Source of the DNA: Microcoleus sp. bin38.metabat.b11b12b14.051 | GTDB taxonomy: Bacteria > Cyanobacteriota > Cyanobacteriia > Cyanobacteriales > Microcoleaceae | Direction: 5' to 3' | Assembly: GCF_013299165.1 (NCBI RefSeq) | Contig: NZ_JAAFKD010000025.1 | Coordinates: 1-64,000, forward strand | Length of the DNA stretch: 64,000 nt | Shown: one piece after another, positions 20,321 to 29,071 of the stretch | How positions within the stretch are numbered: position 1 is the first letter of the stretch | How the letters are laid out: every line of letters begins with the position of its first letter | Notes under the pieces: model-generated | What the model was told of the DNA's origin: nothing | Seen by the model: the letters and a program-made list of their open reading frames with translations, nothing else | Database searches by the model: none | Translations under genes and position numbers: made by a program

Positions 20321-21484
20321 ATGGCATACAAAAGCATAAATACTTCTAGTGCAGTTGCAAAAACAATAAAAGATGATGATGATTCCTACGTTGACTATTT
20401 TTATGACGATCCGGGAGCGCCTCCAGGAACTCTCGACTTAGAACCAGATGCCGCACCTCCCGAGATTGTATTAATTGACTATTGCGAGGCATCAGCTTCT
20501 AAAGCAAAATTGGAAAATCCTCAAGAAGCTGCTGCCTATTTAGATACAGAATCTGTTTCTTGGGTCGATTTATTAGGATTGGGAAACAAAGAAACTTGGC
20601 GACAAATGGGCGAAGTGTTTAATTTGCACGAGATGGCTCAGGAAGATGTAGTTAATGTTCCCCAGCGACCCAAAGTTGTAGACTATGAAGAACACATTTT
20701 AATCATTGCTTGGATGGTGATGATTAAGCCAAATTCAGAGAATTTCCACAAAGAACAAGTAAGTTTTATTTTGGGCAAGCACTATCTGCTAACTGTTCAG
20801 GAAGAACCAGACTATGATTGTTTTGGCCCGGTGCGCGATCGCATTCGTAAAGGACAAGGAACTATTCGCAAGCACAAAGCAGATTATCTGGCCTACACTC
20901 TCCTAGATTCGATTATAGATGGATTCTTCCCAGTATTAGAACTATACGGAGAGCGGATTGAAGAGTTAGAGGATGAAGTGGTGATGCACCCCACCCGCAA
21001 AACCCTGGAAAAAATCTATAAAATTCGCAGAGAATTGCTGACGCTGCGCCGCGCCATTTGGCCGCAGCGCGATGCCATTAATACGCTAATTCGAGATAGC
21101 AGCGATTTGATTAGTCCAGAAGTGCGAATTTATCTGCGCGACTGTTACGATCACACGGTGCAGGTGATGGATATGGTGGAAACCTATCGAGAGTTATCTT
21201 CGGGTTTGATGGATGTTTACTTGTCTTCGGTAGGCAATAAGATGAATGAAATTATGAAATTACTGACGGTGATTTCGAGTATCTTTATTCCTCTAACTTT
21301 TGTGGCGGGAGTATACGGGATGAATTTTAATACAGAGAAATCACCGTTGAATATGCCAGAACTGAATTGGTATTTTGGCTATCCGCTTTGTTGGGGGCTG
21401 ATGCTAGCGATCGCCTCTACTTTAGTTTACTTCTTCTGGCGGCGCGGCTGGTTTGAGAATTTTTCTACTCTTAAGGATGACTGA
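20321..21484 (+). CDS. corA: CorA-type magnesium/cobalt transporter
   Basis: 387 residues. A long soluble N-terminal domain with the WVDLLGLG and NVPQRPKVVDY blocks is followed by the helical stalk and two C-terminal transmembrane helices: TVISSIFIPLTFVAGVYGMN (the Gly-Met-Asn selectivity motif at about 333-335) and LCWGLMLAIASTLVYFFW. The short C-terminal end is basic (RRGW). CorA forms a homopentameric, Mg2+-gated channel in the inner membrane for Mg2+ (also Co2+/Ni2+) uptake. The first 45 residues are acidic and probably disordered. It is a single gene. Confidence 0.95.
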   Translation: MAYKSINTSSAVAKTIKDDDDSYVDYFYDDPGAPPGTLDLEPDAAPPEIVLIDYCEASASKAKLENPQEAAAYLDTESVSWVDLLGLGNKETWRQMGEVFNLHEMAQEDVVNVPQRPKVVDYEEHILIIAWMVMIKPNSENFHKEQVSFILGKHYLLTVQEEPDYDCFGPVRDRIRKGQGTIRKHKADYLAYTLLDSIIDGFFPVLELYGERIEELEDEVVMHPTRKTLEKIYKIRRELLTLRRAIWPQRDAINTLIRDSSDLISPEVRIYLRDCYDHTVQVMDMVETYRELSSGLMDVYLSSVGNKMNEIMKLLTVISSIFIPLTFVAGVYGMNFNTEKSPLNMPELNWYFGYPLCWGLMLAIASTLVYFFWRRGWFENFSTLKDD

Positions 21485-21626
21485 ACCCAGGAATTCCATA
21501 AAATGCGATCGCCCCACACGACATTTTTCGGGACACGGCGTTGATATGTCTATGATGCCAGTTCAAAAAAATGCAAATGTAGGTAATACCATTTTAAATT
21601 TTAGTCGGAAGATGGTTTAATTCCTG

Positions 21627-21632
21627 TACAAT
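21627..21632 (+). promoter_or_regulatory. Candidate -10 box of rnpB
   Basis: TACAAT sits 6 bases before the predicted 5' end of RNase P RNA at 21639, an ideal distance for a sigma-70-type promoter. No clear -35 box is visible 17 bases further upstream. Confidence 0.55.
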
Positions 21633-21638
21633 AAGTCT

Positions 21639-22079
21639 GGGGAAAAAGTAGGCGCAGGCGGTTGCGGATTGGCGAAAGCTAGTCTGAGGAAAGTCCGGGC
21701 TCCCGAAAAACCAAACTTGCTGGGTAACGCCCAGTGCGAGCGATCGTGAGGATAGTGCCACAGAAAGATACCGCCCCCCATTAGAGATGGGAGATGAGAG
21801 ATTTGAGATTGCATCAAAAATCGATCGTCAAAAATCGCAAAGTGTTAGGGGGTAAGGGTGCAAAGGTGCGGTAAGAGCGCACCAGCAGCATCGAGAGGTG
21901 CTGGCTCGGTAAACCCCGGTTGGGAGCAAGGTCGGAGGGACTATGGTTGGTTTTTTACCGGTTCCGTTTTTTGGTACCGCTTGAGGCGTCTGGTAACAGG
22001 CGTCCCAGATAGATAACTGCCGTCAAAAACTGCTTGCAGTTGAGATAACAGAACCCGGCTTATGTCCGACTTTTTCTCC
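21639..22079 (+). ncRNA. rnpB: RNase P RNA
   Basis: About 441 nt. The ends pair as helix P1: GGGGAAAAAGT (21639-21649) with ACTTTTTCTCC (22069-22079), allowing one G-U pair. Universal blocks are present: TGAGGAAAGTCCGGGCTCC, TGCTGGGTAACGCCCAGTGC, GAGGATAGTGCCACAGAAA, TACCGCC, CGGTAAACCCCGGTTGGGAG, and AACAGAACCCGGCTTATGTC near the 3' end. It is the catalytic RNA that matures tRNA 5' ends. The variable P12 region (about 21780-21860) carries a run of GAGAT-type short repeats, in line with the repeat insertions known at this position in cyanobacterial RNase P RNAs. The RNase III gene follows. Confidence 0.95.
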
Positions 22080-22279
22080 TCCAATTTCGCTAAGGTTGGC
22101 TGATTAGCACCCGCAGAAATATTTTAGTAACAGAATATTTATTGGTCAGAGTGGTTTTTTTATTAAAATAAATCTGAATAGTTGTTTCAAAAAAGAATGC
22201 AACTGTAGACAAGCTCCAAACTATGATGTTCCTTAATCATTACCAATTATAAAATCTAAAATCTAAAATCTAAAATCCT
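22080..22279. other. Spacer between rnpB and rnc with GATTTTA-type heptamers
   Basis: 200 bases, AT-rich. An AAATCTA heptamer run (22250-22278) abuts the rnc start codon, so rnc has no recognisable Shine-Dalgarno sequence. Confidence 0.5.
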
Positions 22280-22987
22280 ATGATTTATCCGGGTCGCCAA
22301 AAGCAACTTGAAGTATTAATTGAAAAATTGGGACTGCCGAAAAATGCTGCGATCAAATGGCATTTTGTCGATTTAGCTTTGACTCATGCGAGCGCGTCTG
22401 CTAAGGCAAATTACGAGCAATTAGAGTTTGTAGGCGATGCTGTGGTGCGGCTGGCGGCGTCAGAATTGTTGTTTGAGATTTATCCTGACTGTGCGGTAGG
22501 AGAGTTTGCGGCTATTCGATCGATCTTGGTGAGCGATCGCATCCTTGCTAAAATCGCTGACAGTTACGGGTTCGATCGCTATTTAATCGTTTCCAGCAGC
22601 GCCGCAGCCGACAAAACAGGCGCGGTGCCCCGGCTGGCAGATTCTTTGGAAGCGTTGCTGGCTGCCCTTTATTTGAGTACCCAGACGTTAGAATTAATTC
22701 GCCCTTGGTTAGATGGTCACTTTCAACGTTTAGCGGCGGAAATTCGCAGTGATCCGGCCCGCCAAAACTACAAAGCTGCTCTCCAAGAGTTGACTCAAGG
22801 CAAATACAAAACTTTACCCAAATATAGCGTGCGAGAAACCGGGACAGTACAGGGCGGCGAGGATCGTTTTACTGCCGAGGTTCACATTCAGGGAGAGTTG
22901 GTAGCAGAGGGAAAAGGTCGATCGATCAAAGCGGCCGAACAATCAGCGGCTCAGGTAGCTTTTAGTCAGTTGACAGTTGACAGTTGA
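22280..22987 (+). CDS. rnc: Ribonuclease III
   Basis: 235 residues. The RNase III signature lies at about 45-60 (NYEQLEFVGDAVVRLA), with catalytic Glu and Asp, and the second acidic site at DSLEALLAALYLS. A dsRNA-binding domain (about 160-232) ends with KSIKAAEQSAAQVAF-type sequence. It cleaves double-stranded RNA in rRNA and mRNA processing. It follows rnpB directly. The last residues (QLTVDS) and the stop codon are encoded by the heptamer repeat that continues downstream, so the natural C-terminus has been replaced or extended by repeat sequence. Cyanobacteria often have more than one RNase III. Confidence 0.95.
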   Translation: MIYPGRQKQLEVLIEKLGLPKNAAIKWHFVDLALTHASASAKANYEQLEFVGDAVVRLAASELLFEIYPDCAVGEFAAIRSILVSDRILAKIADSYGFDRYLIVSSSAAADKTGAVPRLADSLEALLAALYLSTQTLELIRPWLDGHFQRLAAEIRSDPARQNYKAALQELTQGKYKTLPKYSVRETGTVQGGEDRFTAEVHIQGELVAEGKGRSIKAAEQSAAQVAFSQLTVDS

Positions 22988-23075
22988 CAGTTGTCAGTTG
23001 GCAGTTGGCAGTTGACAGTTGGCAGTTGACAGTTGACAGTTGGCAGTTGACAGTTGACAGTTGGCAGTTGACAGT
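22968..23075. repeat. CAGTTGA/CAGTTGG heptamer array overlapping the end of rnc
   Basis: About fifteen tandem heptamers of GTTGACA/GTTGGCA. The array begins inside the last codons of rnc and provides its stop codon. The same heptamer family is at 5886-5945 and 54850-54945. Confidence 0.85.
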
Positions 23076-23210
23076 AGTGATTAGTTATTAGTCATCGGTA
23101 ATTGGGGATTGGGGATTGGGAATTGGAATTCGCATTTTTTTAGGATTAAAACACACCCAATAATTACCAAATATGCTATGATTGGTGTGCGATTTTTGAA
23201 GTTATTATCA

Positions 23211-24335
23211 ATGAAAATCGGAATAGCTATATTGGGTGCGGGCCGCTGGGGAGTTAACCTAATTCGCAACTTTCTCGAACATCCCAACAGCCAACTGTTA
23301 GCGGTGGTAGACCAGAATAGAGATTCATTGGTGGCTGTTCAAAAACAGTTTAACCTGCATCCCTCGGTGATTCTAGCTACCGATTGGTCACAAGTGCAAG
23401 GATTGCCAGGACTGGATGCTGTGGCGATCGCCACTCCAGCTTCTACACACTACACCCTCGCAACCGCAGCCCTGAAACAAGGCTACCACGTCTTAGTAGA
23501 AAAACCCCTTGCCCTCAACCTCAGTGAAGCAATAGAACTCTGCGAATTAGCCCAAAAACAGCAGCGGCAACTCTTCGTCGATCACACTTATTTGTTTCAT
23601 CCCGCAGTCGATCGCGGCCAAAGGATTATTCAGCAGCATCAACTCGGAAACTTGCGCTACGGTTACGCCCAGCGCACCCATTTTGAACCGGTACGGCACG
23701 ATGTTGATGCCCTTTGGGACTTGGCAGTTCACGATATCGCTATTTTTAATACTTGGCTGCAACAAACCCCAATTCAAGTCAGGGCGACGGGTACTGTATT
23801 TCCGAAGCCAGAAGGCCCTTCGGGTTCCCTCATGGTAACAAGAGGGATTCAGGAAGAAGGAATCAATCAAGAAGAAGGATTAGCAGATTTAGTTTGGGTA
23901 ACGCTGATTTATCCTGACGGATTTCAAGCATTCATTCACCTGTGCTGGCTAAATCCTGACAAACAGCGGCGCTTAACAGTTGTTGGCAGTTTGGGAACTT
24001 TGATTTTTGATGAAATGTTGCCGGAAACTCCTCTGATTTTGCAGCGCGGTGGTTCAAATCGGGGGGGCGAAGAGGATAATTTTGCCGAAAGTGCGATTCC
24101 CTACGGGATAGCTTCGCCGCGCGTGCCGCAACCCAGCAGTATCAGGTACCGAGAAGTGTTAAATTTAGAACAGGTAGAACCGCTGAGACGAGTGTGCGAT
24201 CGCTTCCTCAACTGCGTGCAAACAAATACCCCCTGTCCTACCTCTTCTGGATCTGCTTCCGTCGAATTAATCGGCATTCTCAGCGCTTTGAGCAAATCTC
24301 TCGAACTCGGTGGACAGCCACTGATACCATTTTAG
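23211..24335 (+). CDS. Gfo/Idh/MocA-family oxidoreductase
   Basis: 374 residues from the ATG at 23211. Longer frames starting at 23109 or 23178 add residues before the Rossmann fold, which begins immediately after this Met (MKIGIAILGAGRWGVNLI). The NAD(P)-binding motif is GAGRWG, and the EKPLALNLSEA block supplies the conserved EKP. The C-terminal substrate domain includes WDLAVHDIAIFNTW with the His-Asp pair used for catalysis. Members act on sugars, inositols or amino-sugar derivatives; the substrate is not predictable. No gene neighbours suggest a pathway. Confidence 0.88.
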   Translation: MKIGIAILGAGRWGVNLIRNFLEHPNSQLLAVVDQNRDSLVAVQKQFNLHPSVILATDWSQVQGLPGLDAVAIATPASTHYTLATAALKQGYHVLVEKPLALNLSEAIELCELAQKQQRQLFVDHTYLFHPAVDRGQRIIQQHQLGNLRYGYAQRTHFEPVRHDVDALWDLAVHDIAIFNTWLQQTPIQVRATGTVFPKPEGPSGSLMVTRGIQEEGINQEEGLADLVWVTLIYPDGFQAFIHLCWLNPDKQRRLTVVGSLGTLIFDEMLPETPLILQRGGSNRGGEEDNFAESAIPYGIASPRVPQPSSIRYREVLNLEQVEPLRRVCDRFLNCVQTNTPCPTSSGSASVELIGILSALSKSLELGGQPLIPF

Positions 24336-24429
24336 ATTTGAGATTTTAGATTTTAGATTATTTTAGATTTTCAAGTTTAATAATTGAAGAATTGCGAAAA
24401 TCGGCCCTAAGATCACGTTTGGTCGATTA

Positions 24430-24500
24430 CTATCACAAAAACCGTTCGTAGTGCGGACTAAAGTCCGCAACATACTGCGGACTAAAGTCCGCACTACGAA
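24430..24500. repeat. GCGGACTAAAGTCCGC palindromic repeat pair
   Basis: Two back-to-back palindromes GCGGACTAAAGTCCGC separated by ACATACT, flanked by TTCGTAGT and its complement ACTACGAA. It is the same family as the arrays at 10885-11284 and 58190-58570. Confidence 0.75.
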
Positions 24501-24695
24501 CCCGATAGATCGCAAATTAAATAACTTACAATTTTAATTGTTATCGTGGGATGGGCGTCGAACCCGATAGATCGCAAATTAAATAACTTACAATTTTAAT
24601 TGTTATCGTGGGATGGGCGTCCCGCCCGTCCAAATAGGACGGGCGGGACGCCCATCCCACAAACTTGTGGAAGTTATTTAATTCTCATTCCTTAC
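24498..24695. mobile_element. Palindromic MITE-like element with a 62-bp tandem duplication of its left half
   Basis: The right side holds a near-perfect hairpin: GTGGGATGGGCGTCCCGCCC, a short loop, then its complement, bounded by AATTAAATAACTT and AAGTTATTTAATT arms. The left 62 bases (24498-24559) are exactly repeated at 24560-24621. Further copies of the element lie at 44737-44867 and 53368-53492. No coding capacity is seen. Mobility is inferred from copy number and terminal inverted repeats. Confidence 0.65.
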
Positions 24696-24698
24696 TTA

Positions 24699-24909
24699 GG
24701 GCTTGCTGAAAAAGTGTATGTAGTGGAAAAATGAGGCTACACAGCTTGAAAAATCGTAGGTTTATTGCTAAATTACCAAATTTAGCCAGAAATGAATAAC
24801 GAAGGTGCAAGGGTTTTGAGCGATCCTGAGCGGATAACTTGCACTTATTCGAGCTTCAAAAGCTTAAACCCCTTATCTGGTCGGCTTTCTACTTTTATTC
24901 AGCAAGCCC
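24699..24909. mobile_element. 211-bp mini-transposon with 6-bp target duplication
   Basis: The ends are GGGCTTGCTGAA and TTCAGCAAGCCC, extended by AAAGT/ACTTTT. Both sides are flanked by TACTTA (24693-24698 and 24910-24915), a 6-bp direct repeat consistent with target-site duplication. There is no transposase frame inside, so it is an internally deleted IS or MITE. Family not assigned. A matching end is at 107-122. It sits immediately beside the palindromic element at 24498-24695. Confidence 0.65.
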
Positions 24910-25015
24910 TACTTATTACGGTTAATCGACAGAACACGATATTATAATTTTAAAAATTTTCATTTTTTATCCCCAGTTGAGATTTTAAAGTTGAATAATT
25001 TAACAATTGAGAAAA

Positions 25016-27067
25016 TCAGTCATAACTTTTGAAATTTCCCTTTTCTGTTACCAAGTCCTGACTGTGAAAATAAAAACTTGACTGCTGATTGACAGGCAAA
25101 GAAATCATCACCGAAGTACCTTGATTTACACCCGTGCTGTGCAGGGTAATGCTTCCGATCATAGATTCCATAATCCTGCGCGAGATAGCCAAGCCCAAAC
25201 CGTTACCGCCAAACTTGCGAGTTGTAGAACCGTCAGCCATCACAAAAGGTTGAAACAATTTCTGCTGCTGCTCGGGATCGATACCAATTCCGGTGTCTTT
25301 AATTGTCACCACCACCCAATCGGCTTCGCCTCCCTGACCCATACTTTCCGGGGTACTGCCGTTAAAAATAGCAGAATTATTCCTAGATTCTAGCCGCAGA
25401 GATAGACTAATGCTGCCCGACTCTGTAAACTTAACGGCATTGCTCAAAACGTTCAAAAACACCTGTTTTAGCTTTTCCGGATCGGCATGAACAATAATTG
25501 GGTCGTGAGGCTCTGGCAAGCTTAATTTCAAACCTTTTTCTTGAATTTGAGCTGCTTGTAACTCAATGGCGTCTTCAAGTACCTGAGTTATATCAACTAC
25601 TTCTAACATCAGGGAAAAGGTGCCGGATTCTATTTTAGCAATGTCCAAAATATCATTAATAATATTGAGCAATTGCATTGACGAGTCGTGCGCCCGCTGC
25701 AAAAACTCCATCTCTTCATCTCGGTCATCGCAGTAGCCGTCCCGCACAATCTGAATAAAACCTATAATCCCGTTGAGTGGTGTTCTCAATTCATGAGAAA
25801 TATTGCCCAAAAATTCATTTTTTAACTGATTGGCTACTTGCGCTTCCTTGGTGGCTACTTCCAATTCACTCGCCCAGGATCTGAGGCGCTGTACCATGCT
25901 GTTGAGTGCTTCTGATAGTTGGTTGAATTCCCTAATTTGGAAATTTTGCGGCACTGCTTCGGGCGCTTCTGTATCCACTTTGAGCGCGTAGTCTCTGAGT
26001 TTTTCTAAAGGACGCGCTAAGTCGCGAGATAAATATAAAGTGGCGATGATACTAGCAGCAACCAAACCAACAATTAAATTAAATAAAACTTGCTGAATTT
26101 CTTCTAAACCGGACAGAGCGCTATCTAAACGAGAGACAGCTAAAATAATCCATTTGCTGTTTTCCTCTTTAGTTGAAGGGCTCGGTATCGCTGCGTATCC
26201 TGCTAGCAACTCTACCCCATTTTTGTCAAAGGAAAACAGGTGGAGAAAAGCTTGTCCGCCTGCGATCGCCCTTCTGACAATACTTTTTAGTCGATCGGCG
26301 TCTGCCTCGGCGTCGATATTGCGGCCGACGCGGTTGATATTCGGGTGTGCCAAAATCGTGCCATCTTGGTCGATCGCCACCGTGTAGCCCGCTAGAGAAC
26401 CCTTAGGAGCGCTGGTTTGCACCGGCAGGGCCGACTGCAAACTCAAAGCATAACTCAACTGCCGGTTGTTGCCCCGACGAATGTAAACAGGAGCGCTCAA
26501 CACCAAACTGACTTGGCTGTCGCGGCCTTCTTTACCCGCCTCTGGAAAATCCTCACTATCCAAAGCTTGCTTATTGTTGTTTTCTTTCCCCTGCCGCTGC
26601 ACGGGCCACGCCAGACTGATGTAAACGCTCTTGTCGTCCAGCAGCGTTTGCTGCTGCTGCACGGTGGGCCAAAAATTGGGAGGCAGGGACTGAATCGGCT
26701 GCTGCCCGCAAGTGCTCGCGATCACTTGATTTGTCTGTAAATTAGTCAATTGCAAGCAATCTACCTGGGCTGGCAACCGCTGCCCTAATTGCGCGATAAA
26801 CTTTTGATAATCCTTGGGCTCGACAGACTGCAACATCGAGTTTTGGGAAGCGCCGATCAGATTCGACTTCAGGGATTTTGCCCACTGTTCAATAGTTTCT
26901 GCTTTTCTGACGGCACTTTCTGTCAAGTTTTGACGAGCAGTTTCCAGAAGCGTCGAGCGTGCCTTGCGATAGGTAACATACTCCCCCACCAGTAAAACAG
27001 GTACGCTCAGCAACAAAATCCGCGACAGTAAAATACGGCGAAAGGAGGATTGACCTAACTTAACCAT
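25016..27067 (-). CDS. Membrane-bound sensor histidine kinase with Cache-type periplasmic domain
   Basis: 683 residues. Transmembrane helix 1 lies at about 12-29 and helix 2 at about 327-347, enclosing a 300-residue double-Cache-like sensor domain (contains VYISLAWPVQRQG and GYTVAIDQDGTILAHP). A HAMP linker at about 348-400 is followed by HisKA with His425 (NISHELRTPLNG), N box VFLNVLSNAVKFT, G1 DTGIGI and G2 GNGLGLAIS. Intact histidine kinase, no receiver. Small-molecule ligand sensing in the periplasm is typical of Cache kinases. The gene is alone; its 676-bp upstream region holds a CRP-like palindrome. Confidence 0.92.
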   Translation of the reverse strand: MVKLGQSSFRRILLSRILLLSVPVLLVGEYVTYRKARSTLLETARQNLTESAVRKAETIEQWAKSLKSNLIGASQNSMLQSVEPKDYQKFIAQLGQRLPAQVDCLQLTNLQTNQVIASTCGQQPIQSLPPNFWPTVQQQQTLLDDKSVYISLAWPVQRQGKENNNKQALDSEDFPEAGKEGRDSQVSLVLSAPVYIRRGNNRQLSYALSLQSALPVQTSAPKGSLAGYTVAIDQDGTILAHPNINRVGRNIDAEADADRLKSIVRRAIAGGQAFLHLFSFDKNGVELLAGYAAIPSPSTKEENSKWIILAVSRLDSALSGLEEIQQVLFNLIVGLVAASIIATLYLSRDLARPLEKLRDYALKVDTEAPEAVPQNFQIREFNQLSEALNSMVQRLRSWASELEVATKEAQVANQLKNEFLGNISHELRTPLNGIIGFIQIVRDGYCDDRDEEMEFLQRAHDSSMQLLNIINDILDIAKIESGTFSLMLEVVDITQVLEDAIELQAAQIQEKGLKLSLPEPHDPIIVHADPEKLKQVFLNVLSNAVKFTESGSISLSLRLESRNNSAIFNGSTPESMGQGGEADWVVVTIKDTGIGIDPEQQQKLFQPFVMADGSTTRKFGGNGLGLAISRRIMESMIGSITLHSTGVNQGTSVMISLPVNQQSSFYFHSQDLVTEKGNFKSYD

Positions 27068-27743
27068 AGGACATATCTAAATTAAGGTGCAACACCCAAC
27101 AGAGACCATAGTGCAATAAACCAAACCGATCGACAGCGGGAACCTGTCTGGAGTGTTCTGCTGACGAGACAACACAGCTTCTCAACCACAGTTAAACACA
27201 ATTATAGAAGCCACCGTACTAATCTCGATGCTAACTGTCTTCACTTAAAGATGCTCAGCAATTTGTCGGGCAAATGCCTGTGATTTCGGTCACATTTACA
27301 TCTTCAATTCTCCGATCGACTGGCGCCCGACTTGCGCCCTGAGGGGAATATTTTTCCGGCTGCAAAAAAACCTCACCGTTGACACACCGCAGTTGCTCGA
27401 AGGTAAAATCGCATCGATGCTGCTGTTGCGGTCGAAGGTAAGAGAAAAGCAATTCTGTATCCGGCTAGCGATCGAGAGATAATTCATGCTAGAGCCGACT
27501 TTTTTTTTCTGAATGCCTTCGACATCAACCCGATCGAATCGGGGATGCGAGATTTTGCACCCTGTGAAAGATTTATTTTCACATCCGGTGGATTCGGTGA
27601 CAACAATTCACCTGTCAAACCATGAGACGATCGAGTAGCCGATCGACTCTCACACCCCTAACGTGGCGAACATTCACCCAAACAGTGCACCCACTCTCCG
27701 GAAATTTGCGGTCTCGGCAATAGTCTCCATACCTTAATCATCG
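27068..27743. other. Long intergenic region between divergent genes, with CRP-like site
   Basis: 676 bases between the kinase (minus) and a methyltransferase (plus). Small frames here have no family likeness. The only notable site is the palindrome at 27279-27294. Promoters for both flanking genes should lie here but were not pinned down. Confidence 0.4.
27279..27294. promoter_or_regulatory. CRP/SyCRP1-like binding site
   Basis: TGTGATTTCGGTCACA matches the TGTGA-N6-TCACA consensus exactly and is followed by TTT, with AAAT a few bases upstream. In cyanobacteria the cAMP receptor SyCRP1 binds AAATGTGA-N6-TCACATTT. It lies 212 bases upstream of the sensor kinase start and 450 bases upstream of the methyltransferase. 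Regulation of either is inference. Confidence 0.5.
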
Positions 27744-28391
27744 ATGAAAAAAAACTTTACCAATTATACGTATTATTACACAAACAACCGTCCCAGATAT
27801 CATCACGCTTATTTGATATCTCCCCTTTTAGAAATGCTGGCGACACTTCAGGATGCCAGCCCTACAAAACTGCGAGTTTTGGATCTCGGCTGCGGCAATG
27901 GCAGCCTCAGTCACGTCATAGCAGAGCACGGCTGCGAAGTTGTCGGCGTGGATACTTCTGCACCTGGAATTGCCATCTCCCGTCAAAGTTTCCCCGAGTG
28001 TCAGTTTCTCCAAGCAGATATTTATGAACTCCCCGATCTCGATATGCTGCACTCATTTGATGTTGTCTTAGCCGTGGAAGTAATCGAACACTTACTTTAT
28101 CCGAAAGAATTGGCAAAAAATGCCCACAAATGCCTCAAACCAGGAGGTACGCTAATTATTTCTACCCCCTATCACGGCTATTTAAAAAACCTGGCTATGG
28201 CTCTTACTGGTCAACTAGACAAACATTTTACCGTGCTTTGGGACAACGGTCACATTAAATTTTTTTCGGTACAGACCCTGACTAAATTATTAATATCTGA
28301 AGGATACACAGACATTGAATTTAAATTTGCTGGTCGTTGCCCTTATTTTTGGAAATCAATGTTATGTTCGAGCACGTTCTCGGGAAAATGA
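27744..28391 (+). CDS. Class I SAM-dependent methyltransferase (UbiG-like)
   Basis: 215 residues. The SAM motif I VLDLGCGNGSLS is at 45-56, the acidic motif II VVGVDTS at about 66-72, motif post-I QADIYELPD, and motif III CLKPGGTLIIST. The VEVIEHL segment is typical of the UbiG/Methyltransf_11 group. The substrate cannot be told. The following 680 bases contain no gene. Confidence 0.88.
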   Translation: MKKNFTNYTYYYTNNRPRYHHAYLISPLLEMLATLQDASPTKLRVLDLGCGNGSLSHVIAEHGCEVVGVDTSAPGIAISRQSFPECQFLQADIYELPDLDMLHSFDVVLAVEVIEHLLYPKELAKNAHKCLKPGGTLIISTPYHGYLKNLAMALTGQLDKHFTVLWDNGHIKFFSVQTLTKLLISEGYTDIEFKFAGRCPYFWKSMLCSSTFSGK

Positions 28392-29071
28392 TAAATTTTA
28401 TCATTTTTTGGAGTGGCAAGCTGTCAGAAAATTCAATGCCGTCCCTTAACAACCAGACATCAGCAAAAGTCAAATAAAAGTTTCTGGGTAAAAAAAGTAA
28501 AATGACTGTTGGCCTTTGTCGGAAAGGGCGATCAACTGCGGCAGAACCAAACTGCTTTCAACCGCACACACCCTCGCACCTCCCACCCCAGAATTTGCTG
28601 AAAACACCAATCAGCATTACCAAATACCGATTCCCATCACCCATGACCCATGACCGATAACTCCCCTTTGCAATTCTTATTTTTTCCCTGACTTTTCCCT
28701 AAACATTCCACAGCGTTTCCACAGGCTAGTTCGAGGTTTTCCACAGATTGGGCGAAGTTTTCCACAGAATTTAACGGTAAGGTAGCATCTTACTGCGGAA
28801 TTGGGGATTTCGTGAACTTGCTGCCTAACTCCTCATACTTGCCTCGAAATATAAATTTATGTAATAAAAATCAGGCTCAAAACCCTATTATTTCGTAAAT
28901 CTTTTTGGGATAGGGACGGCTTTGTAATATTTCGCAACATTGACAGACGTACCCCCTGATAGCGCACAATGATGCGACCTACCTAAAAAAGCGCTCTGAT
29001 TTCGGCTGTGCCTGCACCTGTATCCGGCCGAAAGGGGGGTTCTATTTTCAATTTATTAGCGAGACTAAAAA
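28392..29071. other. 680-bp intergenic region containing a DnaA-box cluster and an AT-rich stretch
   Basis: No gene is seen. Near 28615-28660 there are CCCATGAC-type heptamers. DnaA boxes lie at 28704-28766. An AT-rich stretch follows at about 28845-28910 (many A/T runs). The combination of DnaA boxes beside AT-rich DNA is the layout of a replication origin, but also of other DnaA-binding regions. Confidence 0.5.
28704..28766 (+). other. Cluster of four DnaA boxes; candidate origin or DnaA-control region
   Basis: Four same-orientation boxes: CATTCCACA (28704-28712), GTTTCCACA (28715-28723), TTTTCCACA (28737-28745) and TTTTCCACA (28758-28766). The last two match the cyanobacterial DnaA consensus TTTTCCACA fully, the first two differ by one or two bases. 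Start-to-start distances are 11, 22 and 21 bp, close to whole helical turns, so the boxes would face the same side of DNA. No dnaA or dnaN is in the window. Confidence 0.5.
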
